A DNA stretch of 26,885 nucleotides from an uncultured Bdellovibrio sp. (GTDB taxonomy: Bacteria > Bdellovibrionota > Bdellovibrionia > Bdellovibrionales > Bdellovibrionaceae), in the NCBI RefSeq assembly GCF_946478835.1, contig NZ_CAMLDV010000033.1, positions 1 to 26,885 of the forward strand, written 5' to 3'. A program made the position numbers and the translations under genes. Below are positions 13,733-21,273 of this stretch, in pieces; positions within the stretch are counted from its first letter, which is position 1, and every line of letters starts with the position of its first letter. The notes under the pieces are model-generated. The model made no database searches and was not told the DNA's origin. It was given only the letters and a program-made list of their open reading frames with translations.

Positions 13733-16666
13733 ATGCAAAAACATCTTGTTTATCTTCTTTGGAGCGCCATTTTTCTTTTTTCTCTCTCGGTAAAAGCACA
13801 ACTCGAAGTGCCGCCTGAAATTGAATGGAAGACTCTCACCACGCCCCACTTTCAAATCATCTTTAATGCCCGGCAGCAGGACCTAGGTCTGCTTTACGCT
13901 GAAAAATTAGAGAAAGCCTACTATGAACTTCGCTCTTACTTCCACACCCTTCCCGAAACAACAGTGGTGATTATAAATGATAAAACGGATGTCACAAATG
14001 GTTATGCCACTCGCATTCCGTATCCTCACATTATGGCCTACCCTGTTTTGCCGGGTCCCGAAGAGAGTCTTGCCGACACAGGGGATTGGGCGTTTGAGTT
14101 GCTCGCGCATGAATACACTCACATTCTCAATTTTGAACCCGCAAATGGCATCATGAAACCTTTGCGTTCCATTTTTGGAAACATCATCGCACCAAATATC
14201 CTTTTGCCAAATTGGTGGAAGGAGGGCCTGGCGGTGGAAATGGAAACACGCCTCGGAAATCACGGTCGCCTGCGTTCGTTTTATCAAGATGCCACAATCC
14301 GCGCGATGGTTGAAGACGGCACGCTTAATTCTTATGACATCGCTGAAGCCAATGAAGTGATTCCCACATGGCCCGAAGGCATGCGCCCCTACCTTTTTGG
14401 TTCTTTGATGTGGAGTCAGATGCTGGCCGACAAGGGTTCTGCTCTGGCAGGGACACTCAATGAGCGTCACGGCGGACGAGTTCCTTATTTTATTGAAACA
14501 CCAGCGCGCGAACATATCGGAAAAAGCTACCCGAGTGAATATGATCGCATGCTTGAAGAAACCACCCTGCGCGCCCAAGAGCAGATGAAAACTTTACGGG
14601 AAGCAAATATCACAAACGCGACGATTCCGAAAAATGCGTTTACATCGGTCACAGCCCCCGCGATTTCACCTGACGGAAAACATCTGGCCGTGGTGACTGA
14701 AGATGATGCAAATTCCCGCTCGGTGAAACTGATCAGCAAAGAAAATGCTCAACAGAGTTTCTTAGATGCTAAAGCCGCAGACACCGTGGAAAAATTTAAT
14801 CAAAACTTTGAGCCTTCAACACCGAAGGATGGTCCGCCGACAGGAAGTATTCAGCGTATCAGTTGGTTTCCGGATTCCCAGAAAATCGTTTATGATAAAA
14901 TTGATTACACCAATCGCATTGAGCGCTATGCGGACCTGCACGTTTACAATCTCACAACAAAGAAAACGGAGTCTTTAACAAAAGGACTTCGCGCTCGTGA
15001 GCCTTCCGTTTCTCCGCAAGGAGACATGATCACTTTTGTGAAACTTGAAGGCGGCAAAACACATCTTGGCCTTTTAAAGATGTCAGATAAAACTTCAGAA
15101 ATTCTTTTCTCTGGAGAAATTCAGCAGCGCATTTCCTATCCGCTTTTCTGGGACCAAGATACGATTTTATTTTCTTTAAGAAAAGTGGATGGCAGCGAAC
15201 AGCTTCAACGCTTCACGATCTCTTCAAAAAATCTTGAGACGATTTTTACGGACTACCCGAATGTTCGCTTTGCCAAAAAAACTTCCGAGGGACTGCTTTT
15301 TACTTCCAGTAAAAATGGCGTCTTAAATCTTTATTTGGCGGATCGTGAACTAAAAACGGCTCGTCCTGTCTCGCACACGCTCACCGCTTTTTTCACAGGC
15401 GATATTGATCCTGTTCGCAAAGAAATTTTTGCCACTCATATGACGTCACAGGGTCTTAAAGTCGCTGCGATCTTGCCCCAGGATTGGCAAAATACTCCCG
15501 CAGAACTTCCCGTGATTTCGCCTTTGATGGCCGATCGTTATCAAAAGCCCAGCAAGAACGAAGAGGCCCAAGAAGCAGCCCGCGCGGCTATGAATCAATC
15601 CAAGATCGAAGATTATTCTCCGTATGGCTATTTGTGGCCTCAGTACTGGATGCCATTTGTTTCGGGTTCTTCAAGCGAAACGGGTGTTATTTTAACTGCG
15701 CAAACTTCGGGATTTGATCCGCTTAAAAAACACTTTTACACTTTGCTGGGATCTTGGGACACAGGTTTGAATCGCGGAAGTCTTGAAGGCACATACTTGA
15801 ATCAAGTGACATCGTTGCCTTTTGCCGCCATTGCATACAAGAGAAGTTCTTATCTGGGCACAACATCCAATGAACTCAATGACTATGGTGCGGCTGCGGC
15901 GGCTCTTCCAGATATGTTCTGGCTTTCTCGCTACGCAAGTTTACAAATCGGTTGGCAGTATCTAGAGCGTTCAACCACGAGTTTAGAAACAAAGCGCACC
16001 GGTCCATTCACAATGTTTAACTACATCAATTACTCAAAATCCGGAGCGCAGATTTCTCCCGAATCCGGCCTGGGAGCTTATCTTGGTGCCTACAATTACA
16101 TTCAAACAGATGGATACTTGAGCCATTCGCAATTTTTGGCAGGTGGAGAAGTTTATTTTTCTTCACTCCTTCCGAAACACAACGCCTTTATGTTGCGCGT
16201 GAACGGCGTTTATACTCCGGAAAAAATCGCATCTATCTATGGCGTTTCCACAGAGCCTTTGGTTTTTATTCCTGACAGTCCCTTGCCCCAGTATATTTTG
16301 CGTGGCTACAAACGCGGGCAGCTTTTTGGGCGAAACCTCGTGGCCATGAATGCTGAATACCGCTTTCCGATTAAAAATATTTATGCGGGTTCAGGAACCG
16401 ATCCGCTTTTCTTGCGTCGAGTTTCGGGCGCACTTGTTGCCGATGGAGCTGCCGCAGACGGGCTTTTTGTGAACGACAAAGATCTCGTTTACGAAGTCGT
16501 CAATATGAAGCGCTCTTTCTGGAGCACCGGAGCCGAGTTGAAACTTGAAACCACGATCGGTTACGTCATTCCGGTCAGCGTCGTCCTTGGTTATTATGTC
16601 GCTTTCAACACCCCAAACGGAAACGAAAGCACTTTCGGAACGACCTTACAAATCATCGGGTTTTAA
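13733..16666 (+). CDS. Predicted outer-membrane metallopeptidase with beta-propeller and barrel
   Basis: ATG 13733 is preferred over TTG 13709 because the signal peptide (MQKHLVYLLWSAIFLFSLSVKA) is then typical; the product is 977 residues. The N-terminal part reads LLAHEYTHILNF (HExxH at 126-130) and WWKEGLAVEMET (Glu164), the zinc-site pattern of gluzincin peptidases. About 300-600 contains TolB-like propeller blades (APAISPDGKHLAVV, ISWFPDSQKIVYD, EPSVSPQGDMITFV). The final 330 residues or so resemble a surface-antigen/Omp85-like barrel and end in Phe (QIIGF), as barrels do. So a peptidase-like head would sit on an outer-membrane anchor; catalysis is not proven. It diverges from pal with 124 bases between. 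Confidence 0.8.
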   Translation: MQKHLVYLLWSAIFLFSLSVKAQLEVPPEIEWKTLTTPHFQIIFNARQQDLGLLYAEKLEKAYYELRSYFHTLPETTVVIINDKTDVTNGYATRIPYPHIMAYPVLPGPEESLADTGDWAFELLAHEYTHILNFEPANGIMKPLRSIFGNIIAPNILLPNWWKEGLAVEMETRLGNHGRLRSFYQDATIRAMVEDGTLNSYDIAEANEVIPTWPEGMRPYLFGSLMWSQMLADKGSALAGTLNERHGGRVPYFIETPAREHIGKSYPSEYDRMLEETTLRAQEQMKTLREANITNATIPKNAFTSVTAPAISPDGKHLAVVTEDDANSRSVKLISKENAQQSFLDAKAADTVEKFNQNFEPSTPKDGPPTGSIQRISWFPDSQKIVYDKIDYTNRIERYADLHVYNLTTKKTESLTKGLRAREPSVSPQGDMITFVKLEGGKTHLGLLKMSDKTSEILFSGEIQQRISYPLFWDQDTILFSLRKVDGSEQLQRFTISSKNLETIFTDYPNVRFAKKTSEGLLFTSSKNGVLNLYLADRELKTARPVSHTLTAFFTGDIDPVRKEIFATHMTSQGLKVAAILPQDWQNTPAELPVISPLMADRYQKPSKNEEAQEAARAAMNQSKIEDYSPYGYLWPQYWMPFVSGSSSETGVILTAQTSGFDPLKKHFYTLLGSWDTGLNRGSLEGTYLNQVTSLPFAAIAYKRSSYLGTTSNELNDYGAAAAALPDMFWLSRYASLQIGWQYLERSTTSLETKRTGPFTMFNYINYSKSGAQISPESGLGAYLGAYNYIQTDGYLSHSQFLAGGEVYFSSLLPKHNAFMLRVNGVYTPEKIASIYGVSTEPLVFIPDSPLPQYILRGYKRGQLFGRNLVAMNAEYRFPIKNIYAGSGTDPLFLRRVSGALVADGAAADGLFVNDKDLVYEVVNMKRSFWSTGAELKLETTIGYVIPVSVVLGYYVAFNTPNGNESTFGTTLQIIGF

Positions 16667-16678
16667 CCTTTTTTGTGA

Positions 16679-16750
16679 GGCCGCAAGTCTTAAAAATGAC
16701 GGTTGCGGCCCATCGCCCGCCCCAAGGATCCCCCTCCTGAGGGCGATGGG
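16679..16750 (+). other. Twin GC-rich hairpins between 16666 and 16870
   Basis: GGCCGCAA (16679-16686) pairs with TTGCGGCC (16703-16710), and CCCATCGCCC (16709-16718) pairs with GGGCGATGGG (16741-16750). The full stems compete for two bases (16709-16710). Neither is followed by a simple T-run. The loop of the second includes CCCCTCC (16731-16737), the exact complement of the ribosome binding site of the next gene. It could be a terminator, a dispersed repeat or a leader control structure. Confidence 0.5.
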
Positions 16751-16859
16751 AGTCCCCCTTTCGCGCCGAGCCAAACTTACCAATCTTGACAAAGAGCGAG
16801 GCCCTCGAAATTATTGAAGATATCGACAACTAGCGGCGAGGACGTTGCGTTGTAGACCT

Positions 16860-16866
16860 GGAGGGG
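16860..16866 (+). promoter_or_regulatory. Ribosome binding site able to pair with an upstream hairpin loop
   Basis: GGAGGGG lies three bases before ATG 16870. It matches CCCCTCC in the loop at 16731-16737 base for base, over a distance of about 120 bases. If both are on the same transcript, that pairing would hide the start. Confidence 0.35.
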
Positions 16867-16869
16867 TTC

Positions 16870-17382
16870 ATGGAAAAAATCAGCTGGATTAAAGAACTTG
16901 TGAAGGCTGAACAACAGATGGAAGAGTCGGGACTCGTGGACATGAGTTTCGGATTTGATTCAGAGAAAATTCTGATCAATGAGACGATTCAGTTTCTTTT
17001 GGAGCTGAAAACAGAATTCGTCGATGCTTCCACTTCGTTCAATGAATTAAAACCTTCCGCACTTGGCCGTATTAAAATCTACGGTATCGCAAAAACTCAC
17101 GCGGACTTCATGCTTTTCCGTAACGGCTTTAAAATGATCTTCTCATTGAAAGCTCCGGGACAAATCAGCATCCGTTTTAATTTTATCGGAACAAACTACA
17201 TTCCAACTCCGGGCTCCACAGAAGCTCAGCAAACAGCGACCAATGTCATGGACGAACACATCGTCGAAGCAAAATGGGGCGCATTTGGAGAACTTGTGTG
17301 GACGTACCAGGGACTTCCAGTGAAGCTGGAATACATGGTTCGCCACTATCTGACTCTTTTCATTAAAGAGAGTTCAAAATAA
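16870..17382 (+). CDS. Conserved-looking protein of unknown function
   Basis: This 170-residue cytoplasmic protein has no signal peptide or membrane segment. The N-terminal helix (ISWIKELVKAEQQMEESG) is followed by a mixed fold with strands KIYGIAKTHADFMLFRNGFKMIFSL and GQISIRFNFIG, a hydrophilic loop, and KWGAFGELVWTYQGLPVKLEYMVRHYLTLFI. The pattern is that of a real gene: a strong ribosome binding site (GGAGGGG), a good start and a terminator right after the stop. I do not recognise the family. It is probably transcribed from its own promoter in the 203-base upstream gap, or from read-through past the hairpins. Confidence 0.82.
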   Translation: MEKISWIKELVKAEQQMEESGLVDMSFGFDSEKILINETIQFLLELKTEFVDASTSFNELKPSALGRIKIYGIAKTHADFMLFRNGFKMIFSLKAPGQISIRFNFIGTNYIPTPGSTEAQQTATNVMDEHIVEAKWGAFGELVWTYQGLPVKLEYMVRHYLTLFIKESSK

Positions 17383-17401
17383 TCCAGCGATGGAAAAGAA
17401 C

Positions 17402-17426
17402 AGGCTCCGACAAGGAGCCTTTTTTA
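17402..17426 (+). terminator. Rho-independent terminator
   Basis: AGGCTCC (17402-17408) pairs with GGAGCCT (17414-17420) and a T-run follows. It ends the gene at 16870-17382 and overlaps the 3' end of the convergent regulator gene. Confidence 0.88.
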
Positions 17427-17996
17427 TTTTTCGATTCTGGAAGTCGGAACAAGCTGAATGCTTAAACAATAAGTGTCATCGATATTTTCTTCGTGCGCGA
17501 GTGCCGCCAGGTTGAATTGAAACTGTCTCACAAGAACTCGAATCTGATCCAACTTCTTTGCACTCACCGGGACCGTGACGGAAGTAAAGTCACACAAGTC
17601 GGTGTCACCGGACTCTAAAATCTTCAGTGCTTCTTCCAAAGATTTTTTCGTGTCTTTAAGAAAGATCACCTGTTTATCAAAATTGATTTTGCGACGGCGG
17701 TCTATTTTATGAACTTGTTCATTGCGCACGAGATTTAAAAAGTGCTCTTGATCTTCGCCGGTGACATCAAGCTTTTTATAAACCTGCAAGGCCATTCTTT
17801 CACTGAGGGGAATGCGTTCATTCATTAGATCCGCCAGCCTGCCGCTGGAGATTCCCAAAAATTTGGCGTAGGACCTTTTTGAAAAACGCGGATTGCGTTG
17901 CCTTCGCGCCTCATAGTCGTGTTTTAAAATGTCGACAGCCCTGTTGAATCTCTTCATCTGCTTAAGTAGCAGAATCATTTCCCGAAATTTTCTCAA
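17424..17996 (-). CDS. TIGR02147-like HTH regulator, start uncertain
   Basis: This protein of about 190 residues has FNRAVDILKHDYEARRQRNPRFSKRSYAKFLGISSGRLADLMNERIPLSERMALQVYKKL, the N-terminal pattern of the TIGR02147/DUF4423 family of predicted DNA-binding regulators common in Bdellovibrio and Fibrobacter. YCLSIQLVPTSR near the end also fits. The usual length is about 270, so the middle is shortened. TTG 17996, ATG 17978 and ATG 17957 are possible starts and none has a ribosome binding site. Family comparison favours ATG 17957; coupling to a mini-ORF ending at 18000 favours 17996. In the same frame, an ATG at 18017 with a perfect AGGAGG is followed by a TAG five codons later. The gene diverges from the fibre gene and could regulate it. 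Confidence 0.8.
   Translation of the reverse strand: MRKFREMILLLKQMKRFNRAVDILKHDYEARRQRNPRFSKRSYAKFLGISSGRLADLMNERIPLSERMALQVYKKLDVTGEDQEHFLNLVRNEQVHKIDRRRKINFDKQVIFLKDTKKSLEEALKILESGDTDLCDFTSVTVPVSAKKLDQIRVLVRQFQFNLAALAHEENIDDTYCLSIQLVPTSRIEK
17958..17972 (-). promoter_or_regulatory. Hairpin abutting ATG 17957 of the regulator
   Basis: CTGCT / AGCAG arms with a five-base loop end exactly at the ATG at 17957. Folding could hide or position that start. The stem is only five bases. Confidence 0.3.
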
Positions 17997-17999
17997 GCA

Positions 18000-18017
18000 C
18001 TAGTTCAAAGAAGGCAT
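18000..18017 (-). other. Five-codon mini-ORF in frame with the regulator, ending in TAG
   Basis: ATG at 18017-18015 encodes MPSLN and then TAG (18002-18000). AGGAGG (18029-18024) lies six bases before it, the best ribosome site in the area, and is itself partly inside a GCCTC/GAGGC hairpin (18023-18036). One codon after the stop, the same frame continues with the regulator. Confidence 0.5.
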
Positions 18018-18199
18018 CTCAAGCCTCCTGCGAGGCAGATTAAGTCCGTTTGTCCAGAGTGTTCCAAAATGCATTTCTTCTTTGGAGCAGAACTCTTGTT
18101 CAAAATTTTATGAGTCCGACAAAGTGCTCTAAAGAACTTATGCCGTCGCCTTTTCGAACCGATTAAAAAAACGGAACGTCTAACGATGAGGTTAAAGCG

Positions 18200-20455
18200 A
18201 TGAATCGATTCATGATTAAGTATTATCTACTTTCAGCGTTGAGTCTCGCCTTGACCCTTCAACATTCCATGGCCCACGCATCACCTTCCACGCTCACGTA
18301 TCAAGGCCGTATCGTCAAAGATGACGGATCTCCGCTGGAGTTCGGAAGCGTCAGTTTTATTTTTAAGATCACGGATCCTTCCGGCGCCTGCATTATTTAT
18401 CAAGAGCAAGTGAACGGATATGACATGACAAATTCCAATGGTGTCTTTGACGTTCCCATTGGTAACGGAACTGTGACTTATCCAACCGATGGATCTTTAA
18501 GTCTTCTGGAAGCCTTCAACAATTCCCGTTCTTTTATTTGTAGTGGCAATTCAAATTATGCAGCGAAAGCGGACGACGGAAGAAATTTGCGTGTGCAGTT
18601 TTTTGATGGCGTAGGTTGGAAAACGATTTCTCCTGACAATGTCATTCGTACTGTGCCTTTTTCAGGCTATGCTCTTTCTGCGCAAAAACTGGGAACTTAT
18701 GCTGCGAATGATTTTTTGGTTAAAGCGGGTCTTCCGACATGTGCGTCAGGAAGCTATCTTACTTGGGACGGCAGCGCTTTAACTTGCGCGACTCCAGCGG
18801 CTCCTCCCTCAACAAATCTTTCTGGAGACGTCAGTGGCACTTTATCCGCCAACACCGTGGATAAAATTAAAGGCGTGAGTGTTAATTTTAGTTCTTTGAA
18901 CTCTGGCGAAATTCTTAAATACAATGGCAGTGCTTGGGTGAATGGAAGTTTGTCCTCCTCCAGTCTTTCTGACGGTTCAAGTTTACTAAAAGCTTCACAA
19001 ATGCCAGCGAACTGCTCTGCGAATCAAACACTGACGTTTTCTTCACCGACCGGAAGTTGGACTTGCGATAGCATCACTGTCACGGCGGCAAACTTTGGAT
19101 CTCAGTCCGCAAATACTTTTTTAGCAGCACCTAATGGCTCCGCGGGAAATGCTTCCTTTAGAACGATTGCCGCAGCCGACCTACCTGCCGGAGTTGCCAC
19201 ACAATGGACGACCTCTTCACCAAATATTTATTATAACGGTGGCAGTGTTGGTATTGGTACAAACTCCCCGACTGTCAAACTGGAAGTCGCAGGAACCGTC
19301 TATTCAACAACGGGTGGATTTAAATTCCCTGATGGCACCGTACAAACAACAGCAAGCACAAGTTCTTACGTCACCGTCGGCCCTTTTGATGGCTACAGTC
19401 GCAATGTCTTTGTCGGCGTCGGCCACAGCAATGGCACAGCGACAGGCACGTCCAATGAAGCTTATGGAGACAGCAGTTTAAATTCACTCACAACGGGTTA
19501 TCGCAATATTGCCATCGGTATTAATACTCTGGATAACGTGACTTCCGGCACACAGAATATTGGTATTGGTGAACACGCCGGTGACAATGCGACGACGGGC
19601 TCAAATAATGTAGCCATCGGCCATCACACTTCTTTTGCTTCAGCGACCGCAAGCAATCAACTGAACATTGGAAATTGGATTTATGGAGCCAATGGAGATA
19701 TCGGAATTGGAATATCGAGTCCCACACAGATTCTTGAAGTCAGTTCTTCGGCAAAAGTTCCGTTGATCACATCGACAGGCGGCTATGGCGGCGATTACGT
19801 CGGCGGCGGATTTTTAGCGCAAGGGATGCCAAGAGCCAATGGATACTTTGCTTTCAACATGGCCCATGAATGGTTTGCGGGAATTCCGTATGGTGGTGAT
19901 GGTTATGCGATCAACTACAAATCGACGTCGTCTCACTCTAATTCGACTTCGGATATTACGGGCATTGGTGGCAACTCCAATTATTTTTATATCTCAACGA
20001 ATGGAAAGGTCGGCATAGGCACAACGTCTCCGAACTACAATTTGCACGTCATTGGAAATGCCGGATTAAGCACGGGAACATCCTGGACGAATGCTTCAGA
20101 CGTTCGCTTAAAAGACATTCAAGGTGACTATGAATACGGACTTAAAGAAGTGTTGCAGCTTCATACCGTGAGATATAACTATAAAAAAGGAAATCCATTG
20201 GGACTTCCTTCGGACTACTCAAAAACAGGTTTCATTGCTCAGGAGGTTCAAAAAGTCATTCCTGATGCAGTCACCGTAAGAGAAGATGGATATCTTGAGC
20301 TCAATGTAGACCCTATTCATTGGGCGGTCGTCAATGCTGTGCAAGATTTAAATAAAGAAATCACGCGTCTGAATACGGAGAATCAAGAACTTCGCCAACG
20401 ACTCGATCAGCAAGAGAAAGAATTGGTAGCCATCAAAGCCAAGCTGGGTCTTTAA
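18200..20455 (+). CDS. Trimeric fibre/adhesin-like protein with S74 self-cleaving chaperone
   Basis: This 751-residue exported protein has a signal peptide (1-26), a beta domain opening TLTYQGRIVKDDGSPLEFGSVSF, and a low-complexity shaft. It has three VGIGTTSPxxxLxV-type repeats (about 349, 500 and 603) and YadA-head-like repeats (GYRNIAIG, GTQNIGIG, GSNNVAIG at 433-475). Residues 520-600 form a distinct Gly/Tyr/Ser-rich segment, possibly the binding tip. The C-terminus is a peptidase S74 domain with the Ser633-Lys638 dyad in SDVRLKD, then a coiled coil (716-750). In S74 proteins this domain helps trimers fold and then cuts itself off. The layout matches the chimeric mosaic adhesive trimer fibres of Bdellovibrio that contact prey. 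GAGG (18188-18191) supports ATG 18200. Confidence 0.87.
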   Translation: MNRFMIKYYLLSALSLALTLQHSMAHASPSTLTYQGRIVKDDGSPLEFGSVSFIFKITDPSGACIIYQEQVNGYDMTNSNGVFDVPIGNGTVTYPTDGSLSLLEAFNNSRSFICSGNSNYAAKADDGRNLRVQFFDGVGWKTISPDNVIRTVPFSGYALSAQKLGTYAANDFLVKAGLPTCASGSYLTWDGSALTCATPAAPPSTNLSGDVSGTLSANTVDKIKGVSVNFSSLNSGEILKYNGSAWVNGSLSSSSLSDGSSLLKASQMPANCSANQTLTFSSPTGSWTCDSITVTAANFGSQSANTFLAAPNGSAGNASFRTIAAADLPAGVATQWTTSSPNIYYNGGSVGIGTNSPTVKLEVAGTVYSTTGGFKFPDGTVQTTASTSSYVTVGPFDGYSRNVFVGVGHSNGTATGTSNEAYGDSSLNSLTTGYRNIAIGINTLDNVTSGTQNIGIGEHAGDNATTGSNNVAIGHHTSFASATASNQLNIGNWIYGANGDIGIGISSPTQILEVSSSAKVPLITSTGGYGGDYVGGGFLAQGMPRANGYFAFNMAHEWFAGIPYGGDGYAINYKSTSSHSNSTSDITGIGGNSNYFYISTNGKVGIGTTSPNYNLHVIGNAGLSTGTSWTNASDVRLKDIQGDYEYGLKEVLQLHTVRYNYKKGNPLGLPSDYSKTGFIAQEVQKVIPDAVTVREDGYLELNVDPIHWAVVNAVQDLNKEITRLNTENQELRQRLDQQEKELVAIKAKLGL

Positions 20456-20483
20456 TATAAAGAAACGGCTGGAGATTTTCCGC

Positions 20484-21236
20484 ATGAATGAAAAAGAAAA
20501 AAGCCAAGCGTCTCCGATGCTTCACGCTCTTCGGGGGCTTGTGAAAAGTTCCGACATCACATATGAAGATCTTGGAAAGAAAATGGGGCTCAGTCCCGAC
20601 ACGATCAAGCGTCTCTTAAATGGTCGCATTCCCATCACTCTGCAAAGAATTTCTGAAATATGTGATATCTTAGAGATCGACTTGTACGAACTTGCCCGCC
20701 TTTCAAAATTTGGAAGCAAGGGACCGACGACATTTCTAACTCTGGAGCAGGAAAAAGCCCTGGCTTCGGACGACGAACTCTTTGCGGTTTTTTATTTGGC
20801 CGTGATGGGATTTTCTTTTGAGGAAATTTCTCGAAGATTTAAATTCAGCCACGACAAGATTCTAAAAATCGCTCTTGAATTGGAATCCTTCGGAATTTTG
20901 GAACTTCACCCCAAAAATAAATTAAAAATGACCGTGTATCGAAAAGTCCGTTGGAATATGAACGGCCCCCTTCATAAAAAGTATATGGTGCCAATGGCCG
21001 TTGACTTTGCCACTGACGTTTACCAAACTCCGGAGTCCTTTAAATTCTTTTTTAATTGCCCGTTATCGGCGGATTCCCAGGAAATCGTTTTGCGTAAACT
21101 TCGAGAACTGGGACGCGAGATCGAACACATGTCAGAAATGGATCTCAATATCCATGGTGCGCTGGATTCAAATATTAATATTCTTATTGGCGCAAAAAAG
21201 TGGATGCCGGAAGTCGTTCGCAAATTGATGAAATAA
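20484..21236 (+). CDS. XRE-type HTH regulator downstream of the fibre gene
   Basis: This 250-residue protein has an N-terminal XRE/Cro-like helix-turn-helix (ITYEDLGKKMGLSPDTIKRLLNGRIPITLQRISEICDILEIDLYEL, 25-70). A second predicted winged-helix region follows (ELFAVFYLAVMGFSFEEISRRFKFSHDKILKIALELESFGILEL), then a C-terminal alpha/beta part ending in GREIEHMSEMDLNIHGALDSNINILIGAKKW. That C-terminal half recalls the DUF4423 half of TIGR02147 proteins, so it may be a distant relative of the divergent regulator on the other side of the fibre gene. It starts 28 bases after the fibre stop with a GGAG site and is probably co-transcribed, which suggests feedback control of fibre production. The target is not known. 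Confidence 0.85.
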   Translation: MNEKEKSQASPMLHALRGLVKSSDITYEDLGKKMGLSPDTIKRLLNGRIPITLQRISEICDILEIDLYELARLSKFGSKGPTTFLTLEQEKALASDDELFAVFYLAVMGFSFEEISRRFKFSHDKILKIALELESFGILELHPKNKLKMTVYRKVRWNMNGPLHKKYMVPMAVDFATDVYQTPESFKFFFNCPLSADSQEIVLRKLRELGREIEHMSEMDLNIHGALDSNINILIGAKKWMPEVVRKLMK

Positions 21237-21237
21237 A

Positions 21238-21266
21238 AAAGGCTCTCTTGCGAGAGCCTTTGTGCT
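21238..21266. terminator. Bidirectional terminator
   Basis: AAAGGCTCTC (21238-21247) pairs with GAGAGCCTTT (21252-21261) around TTGC. An A-run on one side and T-rich sequence on the other allow it to serve the convergent genes ending at 21236 and 21274. Confidence 0.88.
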
Positions 21267-21273
21267 TTTGCAT

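Noticed and set aside
13907..14578. A 223-residue leftward frame inside the peptidase-like gene
   Set aside because: The opposite strand holds the HExxH region and clear codon structure; this frame has no recognisable feature.
16545..16817. A 90-residue frame across the end of the barrel gene and the twin hairpins
   Set aside because: It overlaps the barrel C-terminus, has no ribosome site and depends on translating the hairpin region.
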